Below are positions 1 to 10,852 of a stretch of 64,000 nucleotides of DNA, piece after piece. The notes below the pieces were generated by a model that saw only the letters and a list, made by a program, of their open reading frames with translations, was not told the DNA's origin and ran no database searches. Position 1 is the first letter of the stretch. Every line of letters starts with the position of its first letter. The DNA comes from Sacculina carcini (lineage: Eukaryota; Arthropoda; Thecostraca; Sacculinidae), in contig OU696593.1 of the NCBI GenBank assembly GCA_916048095.2, positions 434,001 to 498,000 on the forward strand, in the 5' to 3' direction. A program made the position numbers and the translations under genes.

Positions 1-1220
1 GTTACCTAAGTGTGCACTAAGTGTTACCTAAGTGTGCCCTAAGTGTTACCTACGTGTGCCCTAAGTGTTACCTAAGTGTACCCTAAGTGTTACCTCAGTG
101 TTACCTAAGTGTTACCTAAGTGTTACCTAAGTGTTACCTAAGTGCGCCCTAAGTGTTACCTAAGTTTGCCATAAGTGTTACATAAGTGTGCCCTAAGTGT
201 TACCTAAGTGTTACCTAAGTGTGCCCTAAGTGTTACCTACGTGTGCCCTAAGTGTTACCTACGTGTGCCCTAAGTGTTACCTAAGTGTGCCCTAAGTGTG
301 CCCTAAGTGTGCCCTAAGTGTGCCCTAAGTGTTACCTAAGTGTGCCCTAAGTGTTACCTAAGTGTGCCCTAAGTGTTACCTACGTGTGCCCTAAGTGTTA
401 CCTAAGTGTACCCTAAGTGTTACCTCAGTGTTACCTAAGTGTTACCTAAGTGTTACCTAAGTGTTACCTAAGTGTTACCTAAGTGTTACCTAAGTGTACC
501 CTAAGTGTTACCTAAGTGTTACCTAAGTGTTACCTAAGTGTTACCTCAGTGTGCCCTAAGTGTTACCTAAGTGTGCCCTAAGTGTTACCTAAGTGTTACC
601 TAAGTGTTACCTAAGTGTTACCTAAGTGTTACCTAAGTGTTACCTAAGTGTTACCTAAGTGTACCCTAAGTGTTACCTAAGTGTGCCCTAAGTGTTACCT
701 AAGTGTGCCCTAAGTGTTACCTAAGTGTTACCTAAGTGTTACCTAAGTGTGCCCTAAGTGTTACCTAAGTGTTACCTAAGTGTGCCCTAAGTGTTACCTA
801 AGTGTGCCCTAAGTGTTACCTAAGTGTGCCCGAAGTGTTACCTAAGTTTGCCCTAAGTGTTACATAAGTGTTACCTAAGTGTGCCCTAAGTGTTACCTAA
901 GTGTGCCCTAAGTGTTACCTAAGTGTGCCCTAAGTGTTACCTACGTGTGCCCTAAGTGTTACCTAAGTGTGCCCTAAGTGTTACCTAAGTATGCCCTAAG
1001 TGTTACCTAAGTGTGCCCTAAGTGTTACCTAAGTGTTACCTAAGTGTGCCCTAAGTGTACCCTAAGTGTTACCTAAGTGTTACCTAAGTGTTACCTAAGT
1101 GTTACCTAAGTGTTACCTAAGTGTTACCTAAGTGCGCCCTAAGTGTTACCTAAGTTTGCCATAAGTGTTACATAAGTGTGCCCTAAGTGTTACCTAAGTG
1201 TTACCTAAGTGTGCCCTAAG
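1..1220 (+). repeat. array block: HOR-A type, before first tandem duplication
   Basis: Starts inside a HOR. It contains m5 at 165 and 1155 (interval 990 bp), m7 near 846 and m8 near 990, so it is an HOR-A relative lacking two monomers. TGTGCACTAAG at 11-21 is a rare variant seen again near 2134 and 8019. Confidence 0.85.
286..329 (-). repeat. run of four m2 monomers, G-rich on minus strand
   Basis: Four consecutive TGTGCCCTAAG units put four GGG tracts 8 bases apart on the minus strand, each within TTAGGG. The same run occurs once in nearly every HOR copy, sometimes with three units. A G-quadruplex with 8-base loops is conceivable but not strong. Confidence 0.6.
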
Positions 1221-4200
1221 TGTTACCTACGTGTGCCCTAAGTGTTACCTACGTGTGCCCTAAGTGTTACCTAAGTGTGCCCTAAGTGTGCCCTAAGTGT
1301 GCCCTAAGTGTTACCTAAGTGTGCCCTAAGTGTTACCTAAGTGTGCCCTAAGTGTTACCTACGTGTGCCCTAAGTGTTACCTAAGTGTACCCTAAGTGTT
1401 ACCTCAGTGTTACCTAAGTGTTACCTAAGTGTTACCTAAGTGTTACCTAAGTGTTACCTAAGTGTTACCTAAGTGTTACCTAAGTGTACCCTAAGTGTTA
1501 CCTAAGTGTTACCTAAGTGTTACCTAAGTGTTACCTCAGTGTGCCCTAAGTGTTACCTAAGTGTGCCCTAAGTGTTACCTAAGTGTTACCTAAGTGTTAC
1601 CTAAGTGTTACCTAAGTGTTACCTAAGTGTTACCTAAGTGTTACCTAAGTGTACCCTAAGCGTTACCTAAGTGTGCCCTAAGTGTTACCTAAGTGTGCCC
1701 TAAGTGTTACCTAAGTGTTACCTAAGTGTTACCTAAGTGTGCCCTAAGTGTTACCTAAGTGTTACCTAAGTGTGCCCTAAGTGTTACCTAAGTGTGCCCT
1801 AAGTGTTACCTAAGTTTGCCCTAAGTGTTACATAAGTGTGCCCTAAGTGTTACCTAAGTGTTACCTAAGTGTGCCCTAAGTGTTACCTAATTGTGCCCTA
1901 AGTGTTACCTAAGTGTTACCTAAGTGTTACCTAAGTGCGCCCTAAGTGTTACCTAAGTTTGCCATAAGTGTTACATAAGTGTGCCCTAAGTGTTACCTAA
2001 GTGTTACCTAAGTGTGCCCTAAGTGTTACCTACGTGTGCCCTAAGTGTTACCTACGTGTGCCCTAAGTGTTACCTAAGTGTGCCCTAAGTGTGCCCTAAG
2101 TGTGCCCTAAGTGTGCCCTAAGTGTTACCTAAGTGTGCACTAAGTGTTACCTAAGTGTGCCCTAAGTGTTACCTACGTGTGCCCTAAGTGTTACCTAAGT
2201 GTACCCTAAGTGTTACCTCAGTGTTACCTAAGTGTTACCTAAGTGTTACCTAAGTGTTACCTAAGTGTTACCTAAGTGTTACCTAAGTGTTACCTAAGTG
2301 TTACCTAAGTGTACCCTAAGTGTTACCTAAGTGTTACCTAAGTGTTACCTAAGTGTTACCTCAGTGTGCCCTAAGTGTTACCTAAGTGTGCCCTAAGTGT
2401 TACCTAAGTGTTACCTAAGTGTTACCTAAGTGTTACCTAAGTGTTACCTAAGTGTTACCTAAGTGTTACCTAAGTGTACCCTAAGTGTTACCTAAGTGTG
2501 CCCTAAGTGTTACCTAAGTGTGCCCTAAGTGTTACCTAAGTGTTACCTAAGTGTTACCTAAGTGTGCCCTAAGTGTTACCTAAGTGTTACCTAAGTGTGC
2601 CCTAAGTGTTACCTAAGTGTGCCCTAAGTGTTACCTAAGTGTGCCCTAAGTGTTACCTAAGTTTGCCCTAAGTGTTACATAAGTGTTACCTAAGTGTGCC
2701 CTAAGTGTTACCTAAGTGTGCCCTAAGTGTTACCTAAGTGTGCCCTAAGTGTTACCTACGTGTGCCCTAAGTGTTACCTAAGTGTGCCCTAAGTGTTACC
2801 TAAGTATGCCCTAAGTGTTACCTAAGTGTGCCCTAAGTGTTACCTAAGTGTTACCTAAGTGTGCCCTAAGTGTACCCTAAGTGTTACCTAAGTGTTACCT
2901 AAGTGTTACCTAAGTGTTACCTAAGTGTTACCTAAGTGTTACCTAAGTGCGCCCTAAGTGTTACCTAAGTTTGCCATAAGTGTTACATAAGTGTGCCCTA
3001 AGTGTTACCTAAGTGTTACCTAAGTGTGCCCTAAGTGTTACCTACGTGTGCCCTAAGTGTTACCTACGTGTGCCCTAAGTGTTACCTAAGTGTGCCCTAA
3101 GTGTGCCCTAAGTGTGCCCTAAGTGTTACCTAAGTGTGCCCTAAGTGTTACCTAAGTGTGCCCTAAGTGTTACCTACGTGTGCCCTAAGTGTTACCTAAG
3201 TGTGCCCTAAGTGTTACCTAAGTATGCCCTAAGTGTTACCTAAGTGTGCCCTAAGTGTTACCTAAGTGTTACCTAAGTGTGCCCTAAGTGTACCCTAAGT
3301 GTTACCTAAGTGTTACCTAAGTGTTACCTAAGTGTTACCTAAGTGTTACCTAAGTGTTACCTAAGTGCGCCCTAAGTGTTACCTAAGTGTGCCCTAAGTG
3401 TGCCCTAAGTGTGCCCTAAGTGTGCCCTAAGTGTTACCTAAGTGTGCCCTAAGTGTTACCTAAGTGTGCCCTAAGTGTTACCTACGTGTGCCCTAAGTGT
3501 TACCTAAGTGTACCCTAAGTGTTACCTCAGTGTTACCTAAGTGTTACCTAAGTGTTACCTAAGTGTTACCTAAGTGTTACCTAAGTGTTACCTAAGTGTT
3601 ACCTAAGTGTTACCTAAGTGTACCCTAAGTGTTACCTAAGTGTTACCTAAGTGTTACCTAAGTGTTACCTCAGTGTGCCCTAAGTGTTACCTAAGTGTGC
3701 CCTAAGTGTTACCTAAGTGTTACCTAAGTGTTACCTAAGTGTTACCTAAGTGTTACCTAAGTGTTACCTAAGTGTTACCTAAGTGTACCCTAAGTGTTAC
3801 CTAAGTGTGCCCTAAGTGTTACCTAAGTGTGCCCTAAGTGTTACCTAAGTGTTACCTAAGTGTTACCTAAGTGTGCCCTAAGTGTTACCTAAGTGTTACC
3901 TAAGTGTGCCCTAAGTGTTACCTAAGTGTGCCCTAAGTGTTACCTAAGTTTGCCCTAAGTGTTACATAAGTGTGCCCTAAGTGTTACCTAAGTGTTACCT
4001 AAGTGTGCCCTAAGTGTTACCTAATTGTGCCCTAAGTGTTACCTAAGTGTTACCTAAGTGTTACCTAAGTGTTACCTAAGTGTTACCTAAGTGCGCCCTA
4101 AGTGTTACCTAAGTTTGCCATAAGTGTTACATAAGTGTGCCCTAAGTGTTACCTAAGTGTGCCCTAAGTGTTACCTAAGTGTTACCTAAGTGTGCCCTAA

Positions 4201-7105
4201 GTGTTACCTACGTGTGCCCTAAGTGTTACCTAAGTGTGCCCTAAGTGTGCCCTAAGTGTGCCCTAAGTGTGCCCTAAGTGTTACCTAAGTGTGCCCTAAG
4301 TGTTACCTAAGTGTGCCCTAAGTGTTACCTAAGTGTGCCCTAAGTGTTACCTAAGTGTACCCTAAGTGTTACCTCAGTGTTACCTAAGTGTTACCTAAGT
4401 GTTACCTAAGTGTTACCTAAGTGTTACCTAAGTGTTACCTAAGTGTTACCTAAGTGTACCCTAAGTGTTACCTAAGTGTTACCTAAGTGTTACCTAAGTG
4501 TTACCTAAGTGTGCCCTAAGTGTTACCTAAGTGTGCCCTAAGTGTTACCTAAGTGTTACCTAAGTGTTACCTAAGTGTTACCTAAGTGTTACCTAAGTGT
4601 TACCTAAGTGTACCCTAAGTGTTACCTAAGTGTGCCCTAAGTGTTACCTAAGTGTTACCTAAGTGTTACCTAAGTGTTACCTAAGTGTTACCTAAGTGCG
4701 CCCTAAGTGTTACCTAAGTTTGCCATAAGTGTTACATAAGTGTGCCCTAAGTGTTACCTAAGTGTGCCCTAAGTGTTACCTAAGTGTTACCTAAGTGTGC
4801 CCTAAGTGTTACCTACGTGTGCCCTAAGTGTTACCTAAGTGTGCCCTAAGTGTGCCCTAAGTGTGCCCTAAGTGTGCCCTAAGTGTTACCTAAGTGTGCC
4901 CTAAGTGTTACCTAAGTGTGCCCTAAGTGTTACCTACGTGTGCCCTAAGTGTTACCTAAGTGTACCCTAAGTGTTACCTCAGTGTTACCTAAGTGTTACC
5001 TAAGTGTTACCTAAGTGTTATCTAAGTGTTACCTAAGTGTTACCTAAGTGTTACCTAAGTGTACCCTAAGTGTTACCTAAGTGTTACCTAAGTGTTACCT
5101 AAGTGTTACCTAAGTGTGCCCTAAGTGTTACCTAAGTGTGCCCTAAGTGTTACCTAAGTGTTACCTAAGTGTTACCTAAGTGTTACCTAAGTGTTACCTA
5201 AGTGTTACCTAAGTGTTACCTAAGCGTTACCTAAGTGTACCCTAAGTGTTACCTAAGTGTGCCCTAAGTGTTACCTAAGTGTGCCCTAAGTGTTACCTAA
5301 GTGTTACCTAAGTGTTACCTAAGTGTGCCCTAAGTGTTACCTAAGTGTTACCTAAGTGTGTCCTAAGTGTTACCTAAGTGTGCCCTAAGTGTTACCTAAG
5401 TGTGCCCTAAGTGTTACCTAAGTTTGCCCTAAGTGTTACATAAGTGTTACCTAAGTGTGCCCTAAGTGTTACCTAAGTGTGCCCTAAGTGTTACCTAAGT
5501 GTGCCCTAAGTGTTACCTAAGTGTGCCCTAAGTGTTACCTAAGTGTGCCCTAAGTGTTACCTAAGTATGCCCTAAGTGTTACCTAAGTGTGCCCTAAGTG
5601 TTACCTAAGTGTTACCTAAGTGTGCCCTAAGTGTACCCTAAGTGTTACCTAAGTGTTACCTAAGTGTTACCTAAGTGTTACCTAAGTGTTACCTAAGTGT
5701 TACCTAAGTGTGCCCTAAGTGTTACCTAAGTTTGCCATAAGTGTTACATAAGTGTGCCCTAAGTGTTACCTAAGTGTTACCTAAGTGTGCCCTAAGTGTT
5801 ACCTACGTGTGCCCTAAGTGTTACCTACGTGTGCCCTAAGTGTTACCTAAGTGTGCCCTAAGTGTGCCCTAAGTGTGCCCTAAGTGTGCCCTAAGTGTTA
5901 CCTAAGTGTGCCCTAAGTGTTACCTAAGTGTGCCCTAAGTGTTACCTACGTGTGCCCTAAGTGTTACCTAAGTGTACCCTAAGTGTTACCTAAGTGTTAC
6001 CTAAGTGTTACCTAAGTGTTACCTAAGTGTTACCTAAGTGTTACCTAAGTGTTACCTAAGTGTTACCTAAGTGTTACCTAAGTGTACCCTAAGTGTTACC
6101 TAAGTGTTACCTAAGTGTTACCTAAGTGTTACCTCAGTGTGCCCTAAGTGTTACCTAAGTGTGCCCTAAGTGTTACCTAAGTGTTACCTAAGTGTTACCT
6201 AAGTGTTACCTAAGTGTTACCTAAGTGTTACCTAAGTGTTACCTAAGTGTACCCTAAGTGTTACCTAAGTGTGCCCTAAGTGTTACCTAAGTGTGCCCTA
6301 AGTGTTACCTAAGTGTTACCTAAGTGTTACCTAAGTGTGCCCTAAGTGTTACCTAAGTGTTACCTAAGTGTGCCCTAAGTGTTACCTAAGTGTGCCCTAA
6401 GTGTTACCTAAGTGTGCCCTAAGTGTTACCTAAGTTTGCCCTAAGTGTTACATAAGTGTTACCTAAGTGTGCCCTAAGTGTTACCTAAGTGTGCCCTAAG
6501 TGTTACCTAAGTGTGCCCTAAGTGTTACCTACGTGTGCCCTAAGTGTTACCTAAGTGTGCCCTAAGTGTTACCTAAGTATGCCCTAAGTGTTACCTAAGT
6601 GTGCCCTAAGTGTTACCTAAGTGTTACCTAAGTGTGCCCTAAGTGTACCCTAAGTGTTACCTAAGTGTTACCTAAGTGTTACCTAAGTGTTACCTAAGTG
6701 TTACCTAAGTGTTACCTAAGTGCGCCCTAAGTGTTACCTAAGTTTGCCATAAGTGTTACATAAGTGTGCCCTAAGTGTTACCTAAGTGTTACCTAAGTGT
6801 GCCCTAAGTGTTACCTACGTGTGCCCTAAGTGTTACCTACGTGTGCCCTAAGTGTTACCTAAGTGTGCCCTAAGTGTGCCCTAAGTGTGCCCTAAGTGTG
6901 CCCTAAGTGTTACCTAAGTGTGCCCTAAGTGTTACCTAAGTGTGCCCTAAGTGTTACCTACGTGTGCCCTAAGTGTTACCTAAGTGTACCCTAAGTGTTA
7001 CCTCAGTGTTACCTAAGTGTTACCTAAGTGTTACCTAAGTGTTACCTAAGTGTTACCTAAGTGTTACCTAAGTGTTACCTAAGTGTTACCTAAGTGTACC
7101 CTAAG
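1221..7105 (+). repeat. tandem segmental duplication, copy 1 (about 5.9 kb)
   Basis: The landmark series m5 at 1958, 2970, 4114, 4719, 5731 and 6743 is repeated in copy 2 at 7843, 8855, 10109, 10980, 11992 and 13004. Offsets run 5,885, then 5,874, then 5,995 bp before the SINE and 6,261 bp after it. Rare variants coincide, including TGTGCACTAAG (near 2134), TGTTATCTAAG (near 5016) and TGTGTCCTAAG (near 5357). Copy 1 lacks 11 monomers near 3.38 kb: an m4-m1 runs directly into four m2 without m5. Confidence 0.85.
4114..4718 (+). repeat. short HOR, 55 monomers, 605 bp
   Basis: A short form in which the third m3 is followed by m1, m2, six m1-type units and directly by m4, omitting the m7/m6 and m8/m11 parts. 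The same length occurs at 51911-52515. A further copy at 10109-10979 carries the SINE and lacks seven other monomers. It is useful as an empty-site comparison for the SINE. Confidence 0.85.
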
Positions 7106-10100
7106 TGTTACCTACGTGTGCCCTAAGTGTTACCTACGTGTGCCCTAAGTGTTACCTAAGTGTGCCCTAAGTGTGCCCTAAGTGTGCCCTAAGTGTTACC
7201 TAAGTGTGCCCTAAGTGTTACCTAAGTGTGCCCTAAGTGTTACCTACGTGTGCCCTAAGTGTTACCTAAGTGTACCCTAAGTGTTACCTCAGTGTTACCT
7301 AAGTGTTACCTAAGTGTTACCTAAGTGTTACCTAAGTGTTACCTAAGTGTTACCTAAGTGTTACCTAAGTGTACCCTAAGTGTTACCTAAGTGTTACCTA
7401 AGTGTTACCTAAGTGTTACCTCAGTGTGCCCTAAGTGTTACCTAAGTGTGCCCTAAGTGTTACCTAAGTGTTACCTAAGTGTTACCTAAGTGTTACCTAA
7501 GTGTTACCTAAGTGTTACCTAAGTGTTACCTAAGTGTACCCTAAGCGTTACCTAAGTGTGCCCTAAGTGTTACCTAAGTGTGCCCTAAGTGTTACCTAAG
7601 TGTTACCTAAGTGTTACCTAAGTGTGCCCTAAGTGTTACCTAAGTGTTACCTAAGTGTGCCCTAAGTGTTACCTAAGTGTGCCCTAAGTGTTACCTAAGT
7701 TTGCCCTAAGTGTTACATAAGTGTGCCCTAAGTGTTACCTAAGTGTTACCTAAGTGTGCCCTAAGTGTTACCTAATTGTGCCCTAAGTGTTACCTAAGTG
7801 TTCCCTAAGTGTTACCTAAGTGCGCCCTAAGTGTTACCTAAGTTTGCCATAAGTGTTACATAAGTGTGCCCTAAGTGTTACCTAAGTGTTACCTAAGTGT
7901 GCCCTAAGTGTTACCTACGTGTGCCCTAAGTGTTACCTACGTGTGCCCTAAGTGTTACCTAAGTGTGCCCTAAGTGTGCCCTAAGTGTGCCCTAAGTGTG
8001 CCCTAAGTGTTACCTAAGTGTGCACTAAGTGTTACCTAAGTGTGCCCTAAGTGTTACCTACGTGTGCCCTAAGTGTTACCTAAGTGTACCCTAAGTGTTA
8101 CCTCAGTGTTACCTAAGTGTTACCTAAGTGTTACCTAAGTGTTACCTAAGTGTTACCTAAGTGTTACCTAAGTGTTACCTAAGTGTTACCTAAGTGTACC
8201 CTAAGTGTTACCTAAGTGTTACCTAAGTGTTACCTAAGTGTTACCTCAGTGTGCCCTAAGTGTTACCTAAGTGTGCCCTAAGTGTTACCTAAGTGTTACC
8301 TAAGTGTTACCTAAGTGTTACCTAAGTGTTACCTAAGTGTTACCTAAGTGTTACCTAAGTGTACCCTAAGTGTTACCTAAGTGTGCCCTAAGTGTTACCT
8401 AAGTGTGCCCTAAGTGTTACCTAAGTGTTACCTAAGTGTTACCTAAGTGTGCCCTAAGTGTTACCTAAGTGTTACCTAAGTGTGCCCTAAGTGTTACCTA
8501 AGTGTGCCCTAAGTGTTACCTAAGTGTGCCCTAAGTGTTACCTAAGTTTGCCCTAAGTGTTACATAAGTGTTACCTAAGTGTGCCTTAAGTGTTACCTAA
8601 GTGTGCCCTAAGTGTTACCTAAGTGTGCCCTAAGTGTTACCTACGTGTGCCCTAAGTGTTACCTAAGTGTGCCCTAAGTGTTACCTAAGTATGCCCTAAG
8701 TGTTACCTAAGTGTGCCCTAAGTGTTACCTAAGTGTTACCTAAGTGTGCCCTAAGTGTACCCTAAGTGTTACCTAAGTGTTACCTAAGTGTTACCTAAGT
8801 GTTACCTAAGTGTTACCTAAGTGTTACCTAAGTGCGCCCTAAGTGTTACCTAAGTTTGCCATAAGTGTTACATAAGTGTGCCCTAAGTGTTACCTAAGTG
8901 TTACCTAAGTGTGCCCTAAGTGTTACCTACGTGTGCCCTAAGTGTTACCTACGTGTGCCCTAAGTGTTACCTAAGTGTGCCCTAAGTGTGCCCTAAGTGT
9001 TACCTAAGTGTGCCCTAAGTGTTACCTAAGTGTGCCCTAAGTGTTACCTACGTGTGCCCTAAGTGTTACCTAAGTGTGCCCTAAGTGTTACCTAAGTATG
9101 CCCTAAGTGTTACCTAAGTGTGCCCTAAGTGTTACCTAAGTGTTACCTAAGTGTGCCCTAAGTGTACCCTAAGTGTTACCTAAGTGTTACCTAAGTGTTA
9201 CCTAAGTGTTACCTAAGTGTTACCTAAGTATTACCTAAGTGCGCCCTAAGTGTTACCTAAGTTTGCCATAAGTGTTACATAAGTGTGCCCTAAGTGTTAC
9301 CTAAGTGTTACCTAAGTGTGCCCTAAGTGTTACCTACGTGTGCCCTAAGTGTTACCTACGTGTGCCCTAAGTGTTACCTAAGTGTGCCCTAAGTGTGCCC
9401 TAAGTGTGCCCTAAGTGTGCCCTAAGTGTTACCTAAGTGTGCCCTAAGTGTTACCTAAGTGTGCCCTAAGTGTTACCTACGTGTGCCCTAAGTGTTACCT
9501 AAGTGTACCCTAAGTGTTACCTCAGTGTTACCTAAGTGTTACCTAAGTGTTACCTAAGTGTTACCTAAGTGTTACCTAAGTGTTACCTAAGTGTTACCTA
9601 AGTGTTACCTAAGTGTACCCTAAGTGTTACCTAAGTGTTACCTAAGTGTTACCTAAGTGTTACCTCAGTGTGCCCTAAGTGTTACCTAAGTGTGCCCTAA
9701 GTGTTACCTAAGTGTTACCTAAGTGTTACCTAAGTGTTACCTAAGTGTTACCTAAGTGTTACCTAAGTGTTACCTAAGTGTACCCTAAGTGTTACCTAAG
9801 TGTGCCCTAAGTGTTACCTAAGTGTGCCCTAAGTGTTACCTAAGTGTTACCTAAGTGTTACCTAAGTGTGCCCTAAGTGTTACCTAAGTGTTACCTAAGT
9901 GTGCCCTAAGTGTTACCTAAGTGTGCCCTAAGTGTTACCTAAGTTTGCCCTAAGTGTTACATAAGTGTGCCCTAAGTGTTACCTAAGTGTTACCTAAGTG
10001 TGCCCTAAGTGTTACCTAATTGTGCCCTAAGTGTTACCTAAGTGTTACCTAAGTGTTACCTAAGTGTTACCTAAGTGTTACCTAAGTGCGCCCTAAGTGT

Positions 10101-10497
10101 TACCTAAGTTTGCCATAAGTGTTACATAAGTGTGCCCTAAGTGTTACCTAAGTGTGCCCTAAGTGTTACCTAAGTGTTACCTAAGTGTGCCCTAAGTGTT
10201 ACCTACGTGTGCCCTAAGTGTTACCTAAGTGTGCCCTAAGTGTGCCCTAAGTGTGCCCTAAGTGTGCCCTAAGTGTTACCTAAGTGTGCCCTAAGTGTTA
10301 CCTAAGTGTGCCCTAAGTGTTACCTACGTGTGCCCTAAGTGTTACCTAAGTGTACCCTAAGTGTTACCTCAGTGTTACCTAAGTGTTACCTAAGTGTTAC
10401 CTAAGTGTTACCTAAGTGTTACCTCAGTGTGCCCTAAGTGTTACCTAAGTGTGCCCTAAGTGTTACCTAAGTGTTACCTAAGTGTTACCTAAGTGTT

Positions 10498-10509
10498 ACC
10501 TAAGTGTTA
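10498..10509. repeat. left copy of probable 12-bp target-site duplication
   Basis: ACCTAAGTGTTA occurs immediately left of the SINE and again at 10841-10852. Because the target is an 11-bp tandem repeat, a 1-bp duplication would look identical; 12 bp is preferred because LINE-mediated insertion normally gives duplications of about this size. Confidence 0.6.
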
Positions 10510-10526
10510 AAGGTTAAAGGTTAAAT
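10506..10526 (-). repeat. 3' tail of the SINE, three 7-bp repeats
   Basis: On the plus strand the tail reads GTTAAAG twice, then GTTAAAT; on the minus strand the unit is CTTTAAC. Short tandem-repeat tails rather than poly(A) are known for SINEs mobilised by some LINE clades (for example L2/CR1 and RTE). The last TAAC also matches the satellite target. Confidence 0.85.
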
Positions 10527-10767
10527 GCCTAAGTGGCAGCTGCTACACGGAAGAAGCCGAAGCTTATGAACACACAGGCGTGCCCCGTGCAGCTCGCTGC
10601 CACCGCAGAACCGACCCTCTCCACGCTATGGCGCCACAAGGACGTAAGACGTATTAGAGAGGGCCACCTCCCCAGAATGCATGGCACAACTCATGACTGA
10701 TATCTGGTACCATTTACTGCTGGGTTGACAGGGGCTGTGGGATTGTAGAATTCGCCCAATGAAATTC
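10527..10767 (-). other. SINE body, tRNA-unrelated
   Basis: This is the central part of the SINE between the tRNA head and the tail. It was not recognised. Near its 5' end (minus strand) a short inverted repeat, AGAATT and AATTCT, could form a 6-bp stem around a 10-base loop. A stretch CCCAGCAGTAAATGG at about 10717-10731 gave a weak impression of a conserved invertebrate SINE core, but it cannot be assigned without a search. The body contains several CpGs, unlike the satellite around it. There is no run of four T on the minus strand, so no obvious Pol III terminator. Confidence 0.7.
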
Positions 10768-10777
10768 TGCTCCGCCG

Positions 10778-10788
10778 GGTTTCGAACC
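10778..10788 (-). promoter_or_regulatory. Pol III B box of the SINE
   Basis: The minus strand reads GGTTCGAAACC, a full match to the B-box consensus GGTTCGANNCC. It begins 44 bases after the start of the A box, within the normal spacing. With the A box it should be able to recruit TFIIIC. Confidence 0.9.
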
Positions 10789-10821
10789 ACGGACCTCCCG
10801 CTTGTGAGGCGGGTGTGCTAA

Positions 10822-10832
10822 CAACTGCACCA
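10822..10832 (-). promoter_or_regulatory. Pol III A box of the SINE
   Basis: The minus strand reads TGGTGCAGTTG, close to the eukaryotic tRNA A-box consensus (TRGYNNARNNGG). It sits 9 bases inside the 5' end of the element, as in tRNA genes. Confidence 0.8.
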
Positions 10833-10840
10833 CGGAGTCC

Positions 10841-10852
10841 ACCTAAGTGTTA
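10841..10852. repeat. right copy of probable 12-bp target-site duplication
   Basis: ACCTAAGTGTTA directly follows the tRNA-like 5' end of the SINE and equals the bases at 10498-10509. Its length is uncertain because it lies in tandem repeats. The SINE plus one 12-bp copy adds 343 bp, which explains the two-base register shift of the array. Confidence 0.6.

Larger units (their letters stand above)
1..10509 (+). repeat. 11-bp satellite array, left part
   Basis: Uninterrupted tandem array of an 11-bp unit, consensus TGTTACCTAAG, with about 955 copies, all in the same orientation. Unit starts fall on positions divisible by 11 from position 11 to 10505, so no net insertion or deletion other than whole monomers is present. 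Only a dozen monomer variants are common, mostly differing from m1 by one to four substitutions. Each m1 carries TAA on the plus strand and TAG and TAA on the minus strand. Because 11 is not a multiple of 3, stops rotate through all frames and no long reading frame exists. Nothing else is seen in this stretch. The family was not recognised by name. Confidence 0.98.
10768..10839 (-). pseudogene. tRNA-Val(CAC)-like head of the SINE
   Basis: The sequence folds as a degenerate cloverleaf on the minus strand. The acceptor stem keeps five pairs (CTCCG with CGGAG), with mismatches at the two outer pairs. The D arm is GTGC/GCAC. The anticodon arm is CCCGC/GCGGG with loop CTCACAA, placing anticodon CAC (valine) at 10804-10806. 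A 5-base variable loop and a T loop TTCGAAA follow, but the T stem has two mismatches. There is no intron and no CCA end. Overall similarity is to animal tRNA-Val(CAC). The broken stems and the continuation into a SINE body show that this is a promoter-bearing retrotransposon head, not a working tRNA gene. Confidence 0.88.
10506..10840 (-). mobile_element. tRNA-derived SINE
   Basis: This is the only non-satellite sequence in the window. Read on the minus strand from 10840, it has a tRNA-Val-like head of about 72 bp with Pol III A and B boxes. A body of about 240 bp, unrelated to tRNA, follows, then a 3' tail of three 7-bp repeats ending at 10506. This head-body-tail order and the total of about 330 bp are typical of a SINE mobilised by a LINE. 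The ends abut satellite in phase with a possible 12-bp target-site duplication. The four bases at 10506-10509 (GTTA) fit both tail and satellite, so the left boundary is 10506 or 10510. No long open frame was noted. The family is not identified; the body may belong to an invertebrate SINE core type, but this is only an impression. Confidence 0.9.

Noticed and set aside
10768-10839. Functional tRNA-Val gene
   Set aside because: The acceptor and T stems carry mismatches, and the sequence continues into a SINE body and tail with no Pol III terminator after the tRNA part.
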